NCBI RefSeq assembly: GCF_000478275.1
Contig: NZ_ASJB01000064.1
Coordinates: 364,019-428,018 of the forward strand
DNA from: Amycolatopsis orientalis DSM 40040 = KCTC 9412
GTDB taxonomy: Bacteria > Actinomycetota > Actinomycetes > Mycobacteriales > Pseudonocardiaceae
Direction: 5' to 3'
DNA length: 64,000 nucleotides
How positions within the stretch are numbered: position 1 is the first letter of the stretch; every line of letters begins with the position of its first letter. Positions 7,612 through 16,200 of the stretch are shown piece after piece. The notes under the pieces are model-generated. The model had not been told where the DNA came from. It worked only from the letters and a program-made list of their open reading frames with translations, and ran no database searches. The translations under genes were made by a program, and so were the position numbers.

Positions 7612-8808
7612 TCACGAATCCCAGATCGCACCGAAGGCGGGAATGCCACGGGTCTCGAGTTCTTCGACGACGTGCCAAGTGGTCTTCTTGTTGGAGATGC
7701 AGATGACGGCTTCGGCGCCGGAAGACAGACAGGCCTGATAGGCCAGCGTCACCAGATCCGGTTTGCCGGCGCGGTCGGTGTCCCAGACGATCGCGTCGGG
7801 CTGCACCGCGAGGATCTCGTCGACCAGTGCGTCGCCGTAGGTGTCCCGCGGGCGGCGGGCCGACCAGACCAGCACGGCGGGCGTGTCGCCGGAAAGCAGG
7901 TGGGGCAGGCACGGCCCGATTCCGCTGCCGGTGGCGACCCAGACCACCTTGCGGAACAGCTTGTCGATGTTGCCGACACCGGCGGTCGGGATTCCCTTGA
8001 CCCAGACATGGGACGGCAGGTCGTCGATGAGCGATCCGGTCCAGTCTCCCGCCCGGGAGATGGTCAGCCGGAACCCCGCCCGGCCCGGAGCGGGCACATT
8101 GGCGAAGGAATGCCACTCCAGCAGCGGGTTCCGGCTCACCGATGTGGACGAACCGGCGAAGGGCGTGACGCCGTAGTCGAACCACACGAGGGCGACGTGC
8201 CGGGATGGCCGGTCGATCCGGACCGGGACGCGCCGCAGCCGTAGCCAGGGCAACGCGACACTGGCCACGACGATCAGCAGGACCAGCACGGTCAGCGGGC
8301 CGCCTGACGGCACCGAGTGCACCGCGAACAGGACGAGGACGGTCCAGCCGCAGAAGCGATGCGACCGTTCGAACCGGTCGTGGCGCCGGGCCCGCAGCGA
8401 TGGCAGGGCGAGGACGATCATCGCGACCAGGATCGCCGCGATGATCCAGGTCAGCACCCTCGATGGAGCGCTGAAGGGGAACCAGGCGGTGGCGCAGAGG
8501 GCGGCGCCGACATGTGCGCCGCCGAAGTGGTACACCTTGCCCATGGTCCAGCGGATTCGCAGTGGCCAGTGCGTCGGCACGCTCGTGGCCAGCCGGAACA
8601 GCAGGTTGATGACGTACTGCTGGCGGATCAGCACCGCGAGGGCGAAATCGGCCAGCACCATCGACGTCGGCTCGGCGAACGGGATGGCCACGATGTTGAG
8701 CAGGACGATCACGGCGGCGAGCCGGTTGTGGTGGGTGAACGGGCGGCGTTTGAGTCTGGCGCGCAGTGATCGGCCGGGCGCGGGCAGCACGGACCGGATG
8801 GTCGTCAT
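7612..8808 (-). CDS. Membrane ferric-reductase-like oxidoreductase
   Basis: 398 residues. The N-terminal half has about five or six hydrophobic helices. Among them SHRFCGWTVLVLFAVHS places two histidines 14 apart (H-x13-H), the spacing of heme ligands in ferric reductase/NOX membrane domains; KVYHFGGAHVGA holds two more. The C-terminal half looks like an FAD/NAD(P)-binding module with the nucleotide motif VATGSGIGPCLPH and a conserved tail ending in IWDS. The start ATG 8808 overlaps the stop of the adenylation gene (ATGA), so the two are translationally coupled. It may reduce an activated acyl group or move electrons across the membrane; this is inference. Confidence 0.7.
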   Translation of the reverse strand: MTTIRSVLPAPGRSLRARLKRRPFTHHNRLAAVIVLLNIVAIPFAEPTSMVLADFALAVLIRQQYVINLLFRLATSVPTHWPLRIRWTMGKVYHFGGAHVGAALCATAWFPFSAPSRVLTWIIAAILVAMIVLALPSLRARRHDRFERSHRFCGWTVLVLFAVHSVPSGGPLTVLVLLIVVASVALPWLRLRRVPVRIDRPSRHVALVWFDYGVTPFAGSSTSVSRNPLLEWHSFANVPAPGRAGFRLTISRAGDWTGSLIDDLPSHVWVKGIPTAGVGNIDKLFRKVVWVATGSGIGPCLPHLLSGDTPAVLVWSARRPRDTYGDALVDEILAVQPDAIVWDTDRAGKPDLVTLAYQACLSSGAEAVICISNKKTTWHVVEELETRGIPAFGAIWDS

Positions 8809-10310
8809 GCGACGGTTTCCAGCCGGGACAGCAGGGCGCGCCGGTCGACCTTGCCGCGATCGGTCATCGGCAACCGGTCCACCGGGACGATCAGCGTGGG
8901 CAGGCAGTAGTAAGGCAGGCGCTCTTCGATCGCCCGCCGCACGAGTTCGGGTGCGACGGTCGCCGGGGTGACGAAGCCGATCAACCGGTCTTCGTGCAGG
9001 ACGGTGGAGGCGCGAGCGCAGCCGATGGTCTGCTCCATCGCCGAGGTGATGGCGTCCAGTTCGACGCGGAACCCGCGTAGCTTCACCTGGTCGTCGGTCC
9101 GGCCGTGGTGCTCCAGTTCGCCGTTCGCCGTCCATCGCCCCAGATCGCGGGTCCGGAACATTCTGTTCGCTCCGCCGAGAAACGGATCAGGCCGATATCT
9201 TTCCCCGGTCAGCGTGGGGTTTCCGAGGTAGCCGGCGGTGACGCAGGCACCTCCGGCCCACATTTCGCCGATCTCGCCGATCGGACAGGGCCGAAGTCCG
9301 TCGTCCAGGATGTACACCGTGGTGTTGGGGATCGGGCGGCCTATCGTCAGGGTGCCGGAGTAGCGCTGGACGGTGTTGACGATCGTCACTTCCGTGGGGC
9401 CGCACGAGTTGTGGAAGACCGCGGTGCGCGACCACGTCGCGGCCAGCGAAGGCGGGCAACGTTCGCCGGCGACGGCCACCGTGTGGACGTTCGCGCACCG
9501 CGACGGGGTCAAAGTGGACAGAACGCTCGGCGTCGCGATCACGACGTTCAAGGTCGCGGCGGTCCGGGTGATCTCCTCACCGCGGATGACCAGCGTTCCG
9601 CCGTGGGACAGCGTCCCCAGGATTTCCCAGGCCGCCATGTCGAAGGCGATGTTCAGCAGCTGCCCGACCCGGTCCCCCGGCCGGATTCCCAGCGAGCCCG
9701 GTTCGGTGAGCAGGACATTGCACAGGTTCGCGTGGGTGACCTGGACGCCGTTCGGCTGTCCGGTGGTGCCGGAGGTGAAGATCACCATCGCCGTTTCCCC
9801 GCATGACCGGGCTTTTCGTGGAGCGGTGCTGTCCGGTATGGAGTCAAGGGGGACGACGGTGCCCAGTCCGCCCGGCAGTTCGTGCGCGGTCGTGGTCAGT
9901 ACGACGCGGATTCCCGCGGTGCCGACGATCTGTCTCAGCACTTTCGGCGGGGTGATCCGGACATCCTGTGGCACATACGCGGCACCGGCTTTGAGCACGG
10001 CCAGGATGCCGACGACCATGGACAGGGAACGGGTGAGGAACAGGCCGACCCGGTCACCGGGCCGGACACCGAGGTCGATCAGCAGCCCGGCGAGGCGATC
10101 GGCCCGCTCGTCGAGTTCCCGATAGGTCAGCTGACCGCCGAGGTGTTCCGCGGCGATCGCGGTGGGACACCGGAGCGCCTGTTCTTCGATGGCGTGGTGG
10201 ATTCGGCGGAATGAAGGCGCGACCGTGGCACCGGAACCGAAACGCTGAAACAGGATTTGGTCGGCGGTGTCCAGTCCTTGCAACGCGGAGAGCCGAAACG
10301 ATGCTGTCAC
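8805..10310 (-). CDS. Stand-alone NRPS-type adenylation enzyme
   Basis: A 501-residue ANL-superfamily enzyme of the amino-acid adenylation type. Core motifs in order: LTYRELDERADRLA, LKAGAAYVPQD, FTSGTTGQPNGV (A3), FDMAAWEIL (A4, keeping the Asp that binds an alpha-amino group), NSCGPTEVT (A5), GEIGEMWAGG, FRTRDLGRW (A7), KLRGFRVEL (A8) and the catalytic Lys in TDRGKVDRRAL (A10). No thiolation domain follows and no free carrier protein gene is nearby. The GTG at 10310 has GAAAGG upstream. It heads the operon with a membrane oxidoreductase, a crotonase and a sigma factor. Substrate unknown. Confidence 0.88.
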   Translation of the reverse strand: MTASFRLSALQGLDTADQILFQRFGSGATVAPSFRRIHHAIEEQALRCPTAIAAEHLGGQLTYRELDERADRLAGLLIDLGVRPGDRVGLFLTRSLSMVVGILAVLKAGAAYVPQDVRITPPKVLRQIVGTAGIRVVLTTTAHELPGGLGTVVPLDSIPDSTAPRKARSCGETAMVIFTSGTTGQPNGVQVTHANLCNVLLTEPGSLGIRPGDRVGQLLNIAFDMAAWEILGTLSHGGTLVIRGEEITRTAATLNVVIATPSVLSTLTPSRCANVHTVAVAGERCPPSLAATWSRTAVFHNSCGPTEVTIVNTVQRYSGTLTIGRPIPNTTVYILDDGLRPCPIGEIGEMWAGGACVTAGYLGNPTLTGERYRPDPFLGGANRMFRTRDLGRWTANGELEHHGRTDDQVKLRGFRVELDAITSAMEQTIGCARASTVLHEDRLIGFVTPATVAPELVRRAIEERLPYYCLPTLIVPVDRLPMTDRGKVDRRALLSRLETVA

Positions 10311-10619
10311 TGTGGATGCGCCTTTCGGGCGGTCTGTCGAGTCAACCGTTCCGAACGAGAAAGGATGGCCATCTGTTCAATGAATCCGCTGGTTTGTTCG
10401 GGTGACGGCGGAAATGACCCGAGTGTCCGTCCGAAAACCGCCATGTGCGGCGGATCACTACTCCGGGCGGCACAACAACGCGTCGGCACTGGTCAGCGGC
10501 GCATCTTCGGAAAGCGCTTTCCGTACGGCGTGACGATGACCTCACCGGTCCCATTCCGAGGGTCGCCTGGGCGCTGGGTAGCATCGGGGTATGCCATCGC
10601 GATTCGAGGGACAGCCATC
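10311..10619. other. Divergent intergenic region
   Basis: 309 bases between the adenylation operon and the SGNH hydrolase gene. It holds the LacI-like palindrome listed separately. No gene is supported. Confidence 0.4.
10508..10523. promoter_or_regulatory. LacI-type operator CGGAAAGCGCTTTCCG
   Basis: A perfect 16-bp palindrome with the central CG typical of LacI-family sites (GAAAGCGCTTTC core). It is 97 bases upstream of the SGNH hydrolase start and 198 upstream of the adenylation gene. No LacI gene is in the window, so the regulator is unknown. Confidence 0.5.
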
Positions 10620-11390
10620 ATGGGCCGTCCGGTGACTAAGCGCTTAGTAGCTCTCGGTGACTCGTTCACCGAGGGGGTCGGGGACGAGGACCCGTCGTCG
10701 CCCAACGGCGTCCGAGGCTGGGCCGACCGCGTCGCCGGTCAGCTCGCGGGTAACCACAGCGGTTTCCGCTACGCCAACCTCGCGATCCGCGGCAAGCTCC
10801 TCGGGCAGGTTCTCGCGGAGCAGCTCTCGCCCGCGCTCGCGTTGAACCCTGACCTCGTGACGTTCTACGCCGGTGGTAACGACCTGATGCGGCCGAAGGT
10901 CGACATCGACGCCCTCATGGACGACTACGACCACGCGGTCGGTGAGGTCGTCGCCTCCGGGGCGCGTGTCGTCCTCTTCACCGGTGTCGACGGTGTGGAA
11001 GACGCGCTGTTCCGCAGGATCCGGGGTCGCGTCGCGATCTACAACGAGCACGTCCGCGGTGTCGCGGCCCGCCACGGGGCACTGCTCGTGGATATGTGGG
11101 CGATGCGCCAGCTGCGGGACAGGCGTCTCTGGGCGCCCGACCGTCTGCACCTGAACTCCCTGGGGCACAACGAGATCGCCATCGCGGTGCTCGACGCGCT
11201 CGGCGAACCGCACAAGCTCACGCCCGCGGAACTCGGACCGCGGCCGGTACTGAGCCCGCAGGCGCGGCGCGCGGAGAACCTCCAGTGGGGCAGGGAACAC
11301 GCTGTGCCGTGGATCAGGCGACGGCTGCGCGGTGAGTCCTCGGGCGACGCGCTCGCGCCGAAGCGGCCGTCGATGGATCCTTACGCCTGA
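10620..11390 (+). CDS. SGNH/GDSL hydrolase
   Basis: A 256-residue esterase-type hydrolase without a signal peptide, so probably cytoplasmic. Block I is ALGDSFTEGVGD (nucleophile Ser), the block III motif is AGGNDLM and block V is DRLHLNSLGH with the Asp/His pair. The start is ATG 10620; a GTG six codons on (VTKRLVALGDS) is possible. The 3' end overlaps the convergent TetR gene by 10 bases. Substrate unknown. Confidence 0.88.
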   Translation: MGRPVTKRLVALGDSFTEGVGDEDPSSPNGVRGWADRVAGQLAGNHSGFRYANLAIRGKLLGQVLAEQLSPALALNPDLVTFYAGGNDLMRPKVDIDALMDDYDHAVGEVVASGARVVLFTGVDGVEDALFRRIRGRVAIYNEHVRGVAARHGALLVDMWAMRQLRDRRLWAPDRLHLNSLGHNEIAIAVLDALGEPHKLTPAELGPRPVLSPQARRAENLQWGREHAVPWIRRRLRGESSGDALAPKRPSMDPYA

Positions 11391-11953
11391 CGCGGCCGGA
11401 GACCGTCGAAGAGGATGCAGATCGTCCGGGTCCGCAGCTCGGGACCGGCGTATTCCGCAGCCTTCGCCGTCCCGATGATCACCGGGATCAGCTCGTCGAC
11501 GATGAGGTCCTTGCGGACGTCGCCGGTGTCCTGCGCACGGCTGAGCAGCACTCCGAGCGCGTCCTTCAGCCGGACGCCGATGACCGAACCGGCGGACGGA
11601 ACGGTGACCCCTGCGGCCGCCAAGGCCTCGAAGTAGGCGTTCTTGGCGTCGGCCATCTCGATCCAGCCGGTCAGGAAGCCGAAGAACGCGGCCCCTGGGT
11701 CGGGCGAGTCCTCGGCCACCGTGGCCTCCGCTTCGTCGGCGAAGCGGTGAAGCCGCGCGAAGAGAACGGCCTCCAGCAGGGCTTCCTTCGTCGGGAAGTG
11801 CCGGAACACCGTGCCGACCCCGACGCCTGCCTCGCGGGCGACCTCCTCGGTGGGCGCACTGGTGCCCTTGGCGGTGAAGACGCGCTCCGCGGCCTCCAAC
11901 ACCCGGGTCCGGTTACGGCGGGCATCGGCTCGGAGCGGTTTCTCGTCCGTCAC
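11381..11953 (-). CDS. TetR family transcriptional regulator
   Basis: 190 residues. The N-terminal HTH is clear (RVLEAAERVFTAKGTSAPTEE, with the recognition segment GVGVGTVFRHFPTKEALL at about 45-62). The C-terminal ligand domain is typical in length. The start is GTG 11953. Its target is not obvious: it is convergent with the SGNH hydrolase, and the next gene upstream is separated by a long palindrome. Confidence 0.9.
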   Translation of the reverse strand: MTDEKPLRADARRNRTRVLEAAERVFTAKGTSAPTEEVAREAGVGVGTVFRHFPTKEALLEAVLFARLHRFADEAEATVAEDSPDPGAAFFGFLTGWIEMADAKNAYFEALAAAGVTVPSAGSVIGVRLKDALGVLLSRAQDTGDVRKDLIVDELIPVIIGTAKAAEYAGPELRTRTICILFDGLRPRQA

Positions 11954-11995
11954 AGCGGGGATCCTAGACCCGATGTCCAGAGCCGGTGTGCCACG

Positions 11996-12045
11996 GTCTC
12001 GTGAGTGGTAATGACGGTTCTAACCGTCATTACCACTCACGAGAC
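11996..12045. terminator. 50-bp perfect palindrome (GTGAGTGG family), copy 1
   Basis: 24-base perfect arms (starting GTCTCGTGAGTGG) around a CT loop. The 50-base sequence is the exact reverse complement of the element at 28167-28216. It lies 9 bases past the end of the SRPBCC gene and upstream of the TetR gene, so termination of the minus-strand operon is the likely role. Confidence 0.65.
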
Positions 12046-12053
12046 GCGGTCGC

Positions 12054-12494
12054 CTACTCGTCGGGCATTTCGGCCAGCACCCGTGCCAGCGCCTTCGGGA
12101 CGCCGGTGCGCCAGCCGCCGCCCATGATCCGGCGTGACATCCGCTGGAACTCGTCGTCGGGGTCGAAGCCCTCGTGACTGAGGAAGAGCCGCGTGCCCCG
12201 GCCTTCGGGTTCCAGCCGCCAGGTGACCGTCCATTCAGGACCCCAGGCGATGCTGAGCAACCGCTCCGGCTCGACGGCCAGCACCTCGCAGGCGACCGGC
12301 CCGCCCGCGAACCCGGCCGCGGGGACCGGATCCGCGAGCAGTTCGAACCGGTGGCCCACCACGGGTTTGATGTCGTTCGGCATCCGCAGCCAGCGTTCCA
12401 GCAGAGCCGGTTCGGTCAGTGCGCGCCACACCTTGCGCGGCGGATGCCCGAGAAACTGGTCGACGTGGATGGCCGTCGGATCTTCGCCGTTCAG
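12054..12494 (-). CDS. SRPBCC (AHSA1-like) domain protein
   Basis: About 146 residues of the START/AHSA1 fold, recognised from HPPRKVWRALTEPALLERWL at the N-terminus and the C-terminal helix ending ARVLAEMPDE. It follows an ArsR gene, the usual arrangement for this family. A start at GTG 12431 would remove the first strand; the frame extends to CTG 12494, which overlaps the ArsR stop (CTGA) and has AGGAGGAG just upstream. A CTG start by translational coupling is therefore likely. Members act in small-molecule binding or stress response; the ligand is unknown. Confidence 0.8.
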   Translation of the reverse strand: MNGEDPTAIHVDQFLGHPPRKVWRALTEPALLERWLRMPNDIKPVVGHRFELLADPVPAAGFAGGPVACEVLAVEPERLLSIAWGPEWTVTWRLEPEGRGTRLFLSHEGFDPDDEFQRMSRRIMGGGWRTGVPKALARVLAEMPDE

Positions 12495-12808
12495 AACTCC
12501 TCCTCGTCCAGCAGCCGACTCAGACCGCCGAGTTTGCCGCGCCAGTACCGCTCGTACGGCGAGAGCCAGTCGGATACCTCTCGCAGCGGCCCCGCTTCCA
12601 GCGAGTAGACCCGGTTGCGGCCCTGCCGTTCTTCGCGGACGAGCCCGGCTTCCCGCAGCACCCGGAGGTGTTCCGACAGGCTCGGCCGCCGCATGTCGAA
12701 GCGTTCGGCGATATCCCCCGCCGCCCGCGGGCCTTCGAGGAGGATGCCGAGAACCTCCCGCCGGGCCGGGTTGGCGAGGGCGGCGAAGACGTCGTCGTTG
12801 ACCGGCAT
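12491..12808 (-). CDS. ArsR family regulator
   Basis: A 105-residue winged-helix repressor: AALANPARREVLGILLEG, AERFDMRRPSLSEHLRVLREAGLV (HTH, recognition helix around RPSLSEHL), then the wing ERQGRNRVYSLE. It has no cysteine metal-binding box, so it belongs to the non-metal SdpR/AHSA1-partner group. The start ATG 12808 shares a base with the upstream VOC stop (TGATG). The three genes VOC, ArsR and SRPBCC form one operon that it probably autoregulates through the palindrome at 13208. Confidence 0.9.
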   Translation of the reverse strand: MPVNDDVFAALANPARREVLGILLEGPRAAGDIAERFDMRRPSLSEHLRVLREAGLVREERQGRNRVYSLEAGPLREVSDWLSPYERYWRGKLGGLSRLLDEEEF

Positions 12809-13194
12809 CAGCGTGGCCAGTCGCCGTAACCCGACGGTTCGAGCAGCCCCATCGCGTTGCCGTCGGGGTCCTTCAGCGAGGTCACACGTCCCCACGGCAT
12901 CTCCTCGGCGTCACCGACGTCGAGGCCCTGGGCGCGAAGCTCCTCGATATCGGCGTCGACGTCGGCGGTGCTCAGCTGGAAGTGCACGCGCGCGTCGTGA
13001 TCGAGTCCGCCGACGGGGCGGTCGACCAGGACGATCCCGGTTTCCGCCCCCTTCGGGCCGACCATGACGAACCGTCCGTGCGGGCCGCTGACGTCGACGA
13101 GCAGGTCGAACCCGAGCTTGCCGACGTAGAAGTCCTGCGCCCGCGCCAGATCGGTGACCGGCACGGTGAGGAACTGGATCCGGTTGATGTTCAT
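12808..13194 (-). CDS. VOC family (glyoxalase-like) protein
   Basis: 128 residues with two beta-alpha-beta-beta-beta modules: IQFLTVPVTDLARAQDFYVGKLGF at the start and SLKDPDGNAMGLLEPS at the end, as in glyoxalase/bleomycin-resistance proteins. It is the first gene of the VOC-ArsR-SRPBCC operon. The metal ligands and substrate cannot be assigned from sequence. Confidence 0.87.
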   Translation of the reverse strand: MNINRIQFLTVPVTDLARAQDFYVGKLGFDLLVDVSGPHGRFVMVGPKGAETGIVLVDRPVGGLDHDARVHFQLSTADVDADIEELRAQGLDVGDAEEMPWGRVTSLKDPDGNAMGLLEPSGYGDWPR

Positions 13195-13207
13195 GCCGCG
13201 ACAATAT

Positions 13208-13223
13208 GTAGGAGATTTCCTAC
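13208..13223. promoter_or_regulatory. Probable ArsR operator GTAGGA-GATT-TCCTAC
   Basis: A perfect inverted repeat with 6-bp arms, 13 bases upstream of the VOC start. It overlaps the stop codon of the ctpI-like gene (13220-13222), so the operon promoter lies inside the end of the upstream gene. Binding by the operon's ArsR protein is inferred. Confidence 0.6.
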
Positions 13224-16200
13224 GTGTCAACTCGGCGGCGTCCGAGCAGCAGCCCGCCGGCACTCGCCGCGCCGGCGCTTCCCAGCGCGATGCCCCATCC
13301 GATCGGACCGAGCGGCGTGCAGCCGAAGAACTGGCTGACACCGGGCGTCTGGATCAGCACGGCCAGCAGCGCCGCGGAACCCAGTCCCGCGGCCAGCACG
13401 GTACGGTCGCGTCCGCCGATCAGCAGCGTCTGCCCGAGCTGCGTACCGATCAGCGAGGCGAGCGCGACGGTGCTCGCGCGCCGCCGCCTGCCGGTCAGCC
13501 GCGCCAGGGTCCACGCGGTCGACGCCCCCAGCGTCGTCGTCACTGCCCGCGTGGTGATGTCCCGCCGCAGCGCCTTGCCGAGCGAGGCACTCGGGCCCTC
13601 CCGCAGCAGATCCGGCACCGCCTCGCCATCCGGCCTGCTCAGCGCGATGGCCAAGGCGGGCGCCAGATCGGTGAGCAGGTTCATCAGCAGCAGCTGACGC
13701 GCGGTGAGCGGGGACCGCCCGGTGACGGCGGAACCGAGCACGGTGAACGCGATCTCCCCCAGGTTCCCGCCGAGCAGGATGCCGAGCGCTTCCCGCACCG
13801 ACGCCCACATCGCCCGGCCTTCGATCATCGCGGCGACGATCGTCTCCAGCCGGTCGTCGGTGACGACGAGGTCTGCGGCCGCCCTCGCTGCGGGCGTACC
13901 GCGTTGCCCGAGCGCGATCCCGACGTCGGCGAGCCGGATCGCGGGCGCGTCGTTCGCGCCGTCGCCGGTCATCGCGACGACCCGGCCGATGCGCTGGTAC
14001 GCCTGGATGATCCGCACCTTCTGCGCGGGGCTGCACCGGGCGATCACGTCGGCGTCGGCGAGTTCGCCGTCGAGGTCGGCGTCGGCGAGTTCGTCGATCC
14101 GGGCGCCGGTGAGCACCTTGGTGTCGCCGTTGCGGCCGGTGATCTCCTCGGAGACGGCCTCACCGGTGGCCGGATGGTCGCCGGTGATCATCACCGTGCG
14201 GACCCCGGCCTCGCGCAGCCTTTCCGCGGCGGGTGCGGCGCTGTCGCGCACCGGATCCGCCAGGGCGACGAACCCCAGCAGCTCGAGATCGGCGACGTCG
14301 TCCTCGGAGATGTCCTTTGTGGACACCGTCCGCTCGGCGACGGCGAGGACACGATGCCCGGAGGAGGCCAGCCGTTCCATCCGTTTTTCCAGCCGTTTGC
14401 GGGTTCCGGGACCGATCGGCTTGCCGCCGTGACGGGCGCAGCGCGGTACGACTACCTCCGGCGCGCCCTTGACGCACAACAGGTTCCGTCCGCCGAGCGT
14501 CCCGTTGGTGGCGTGGAATCCGCGGGACGGCTCGAACGGGACCGCGGCGATCTTCTCCCAGTCGCCGGCGTCCACCCCCGCGGACAGACCGCCTTCGAGG
14601 ACCGCCTGATCCGTATGATGCGGCAGCTCCTCCGGGTTCTTCGCCCGGGGTGTCGCGCGGACGGCGGCGGTCAGGATCGCGCGATGGCTCTCGCGCAGCC
14701 GTGAGATCTCCGCGCTGCCGCGCCCGTCGTCGATCCGGGTGACGCTGAGCCTGCCTTCGGTGAGCGTGCCGGTCTTGTCGAAGCACAGGACGTCGACCCG
14801 CCCCAGCGCTTCGATGGTGCGGGGATTGCGGACGAGCGCGCCGTGGTCGGCAAGCCTGCGGGCGGCGGCCAGCTGCGCGGCGTTGACCAGGAACGGCAGG
14901 CCTTCCGGCACCGACGCGACCGCGAGATTCACCGCGGCGCCGAGGCTTTCGCGCAACGGGACGCCCCGGATCAGGCCCGCGCCCGCGACGGCGGCCGCCG
15001 AGCCGGCCGCGACCGGCAGGGCCTGTTTGGTGAGCGACGCGAGCCGGGTTTCGACGCCGGTCTCGGGTGCGGCGCCCCGCGCGGCGGCCAGTCCCCGCCC
15101 GACTTCGGTCTGGTCGCCGGTCGCGACGACCACGGCGGTCACCTTCCCGGCGGCGACCGTGGTGCCCTCGTAGAGCATCGACGTCCGCTCGGCGAGCTCC
15201 GCGGCCACCACCGGGGACGGATCCTTGGCCACCGGCAGCGATTCGCCGGTCAGTGACGATTCGTCCAGCTCCGCGCCGGTCGCCTCCAGGACCCGGCAAT
15301 CCGCGGGCACGACGTCACCGGAACGCAGCGAGACGACGTCGCCGCGCACCAGGTCGTCGGCGATGACGCGCTGTTCCGAGCCGTCCCGCACGACGGTGGT
15401 CACGGTGGCGGACCGCTCGAACAGCCCGGCCAGCGCGCGTTCGGTGTGGACCTGCTGCGCGCTGCCGATCAACGCGGACACCCCGACGATCCCGGCGACC
15501 AGCGCGGCGTCGACCGGGGAACCGACCGCGGCCGAAACCGCCGCCCCGCCCGCCAGTACCGGGGTCAGGGGATTGGACAGCTCGGCGAGGAAAGCCTTGG
15601 CGACGCTCGTGGTCGCGCCGCCTCCTCCCCCCGCGCGTCCCGCCGGGGCACGCCGCCGCGCCTCGTCCGCCGCGAGACCACGCGGGTCCGAGCCGAGCCG
15701 GTCGAGGACGAGTTCGGCGGGCATCAGATGCCACGGCGGTGCGACGCGGGCCGCCTGAGCCGTTTTCCGTGCGCCGGTGAGGTTCCGTGCCCGCCAGATC
15801 CCGTCGCTGAACGCCATGAGGGCTCCGGCGTTCACCGCGCGGAGGCTGCCGGCGGCGGGCTTGCGCCGGGCGCTGAGGGCGGTCACCGCGCCGATGCCGC
15901 TCGCGATGGTCGCGAAACGGGTCGAGTCGCGCACGACGGTCCGGGCCGCGGTGACCGCTTCGACGAGCAGGACGGCGGTGCCGATGTCGCGCTTGACCAG
16001 CAGATGCGCGCCCCACGGTGGCGGGGTGCCGTCGTCGTGTACGCCGATCCCGCAGTCGGCGGCCCCCAGGGCCCGCCGGTCGCCGGAGACGAGCATGACC
16101 ACACGTCCGTCGGCTTGGAGTCGCCGGACGTCGTCGAGCAACCCGTCGCCGCCCTCGGTCTGGACCACCCGCAGACCGGCCGCGTCGGCCGCCGAGGACA

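Noticed and set aside
13154..14704. Long plus-strand frame of 516 codons under the ctpI-like gene
   Set aside because: Antisense shadow with Arg/Gly/Asp-rich, motif-free sequence; the minus-strand P-type ATPase motifs are unmistakable.
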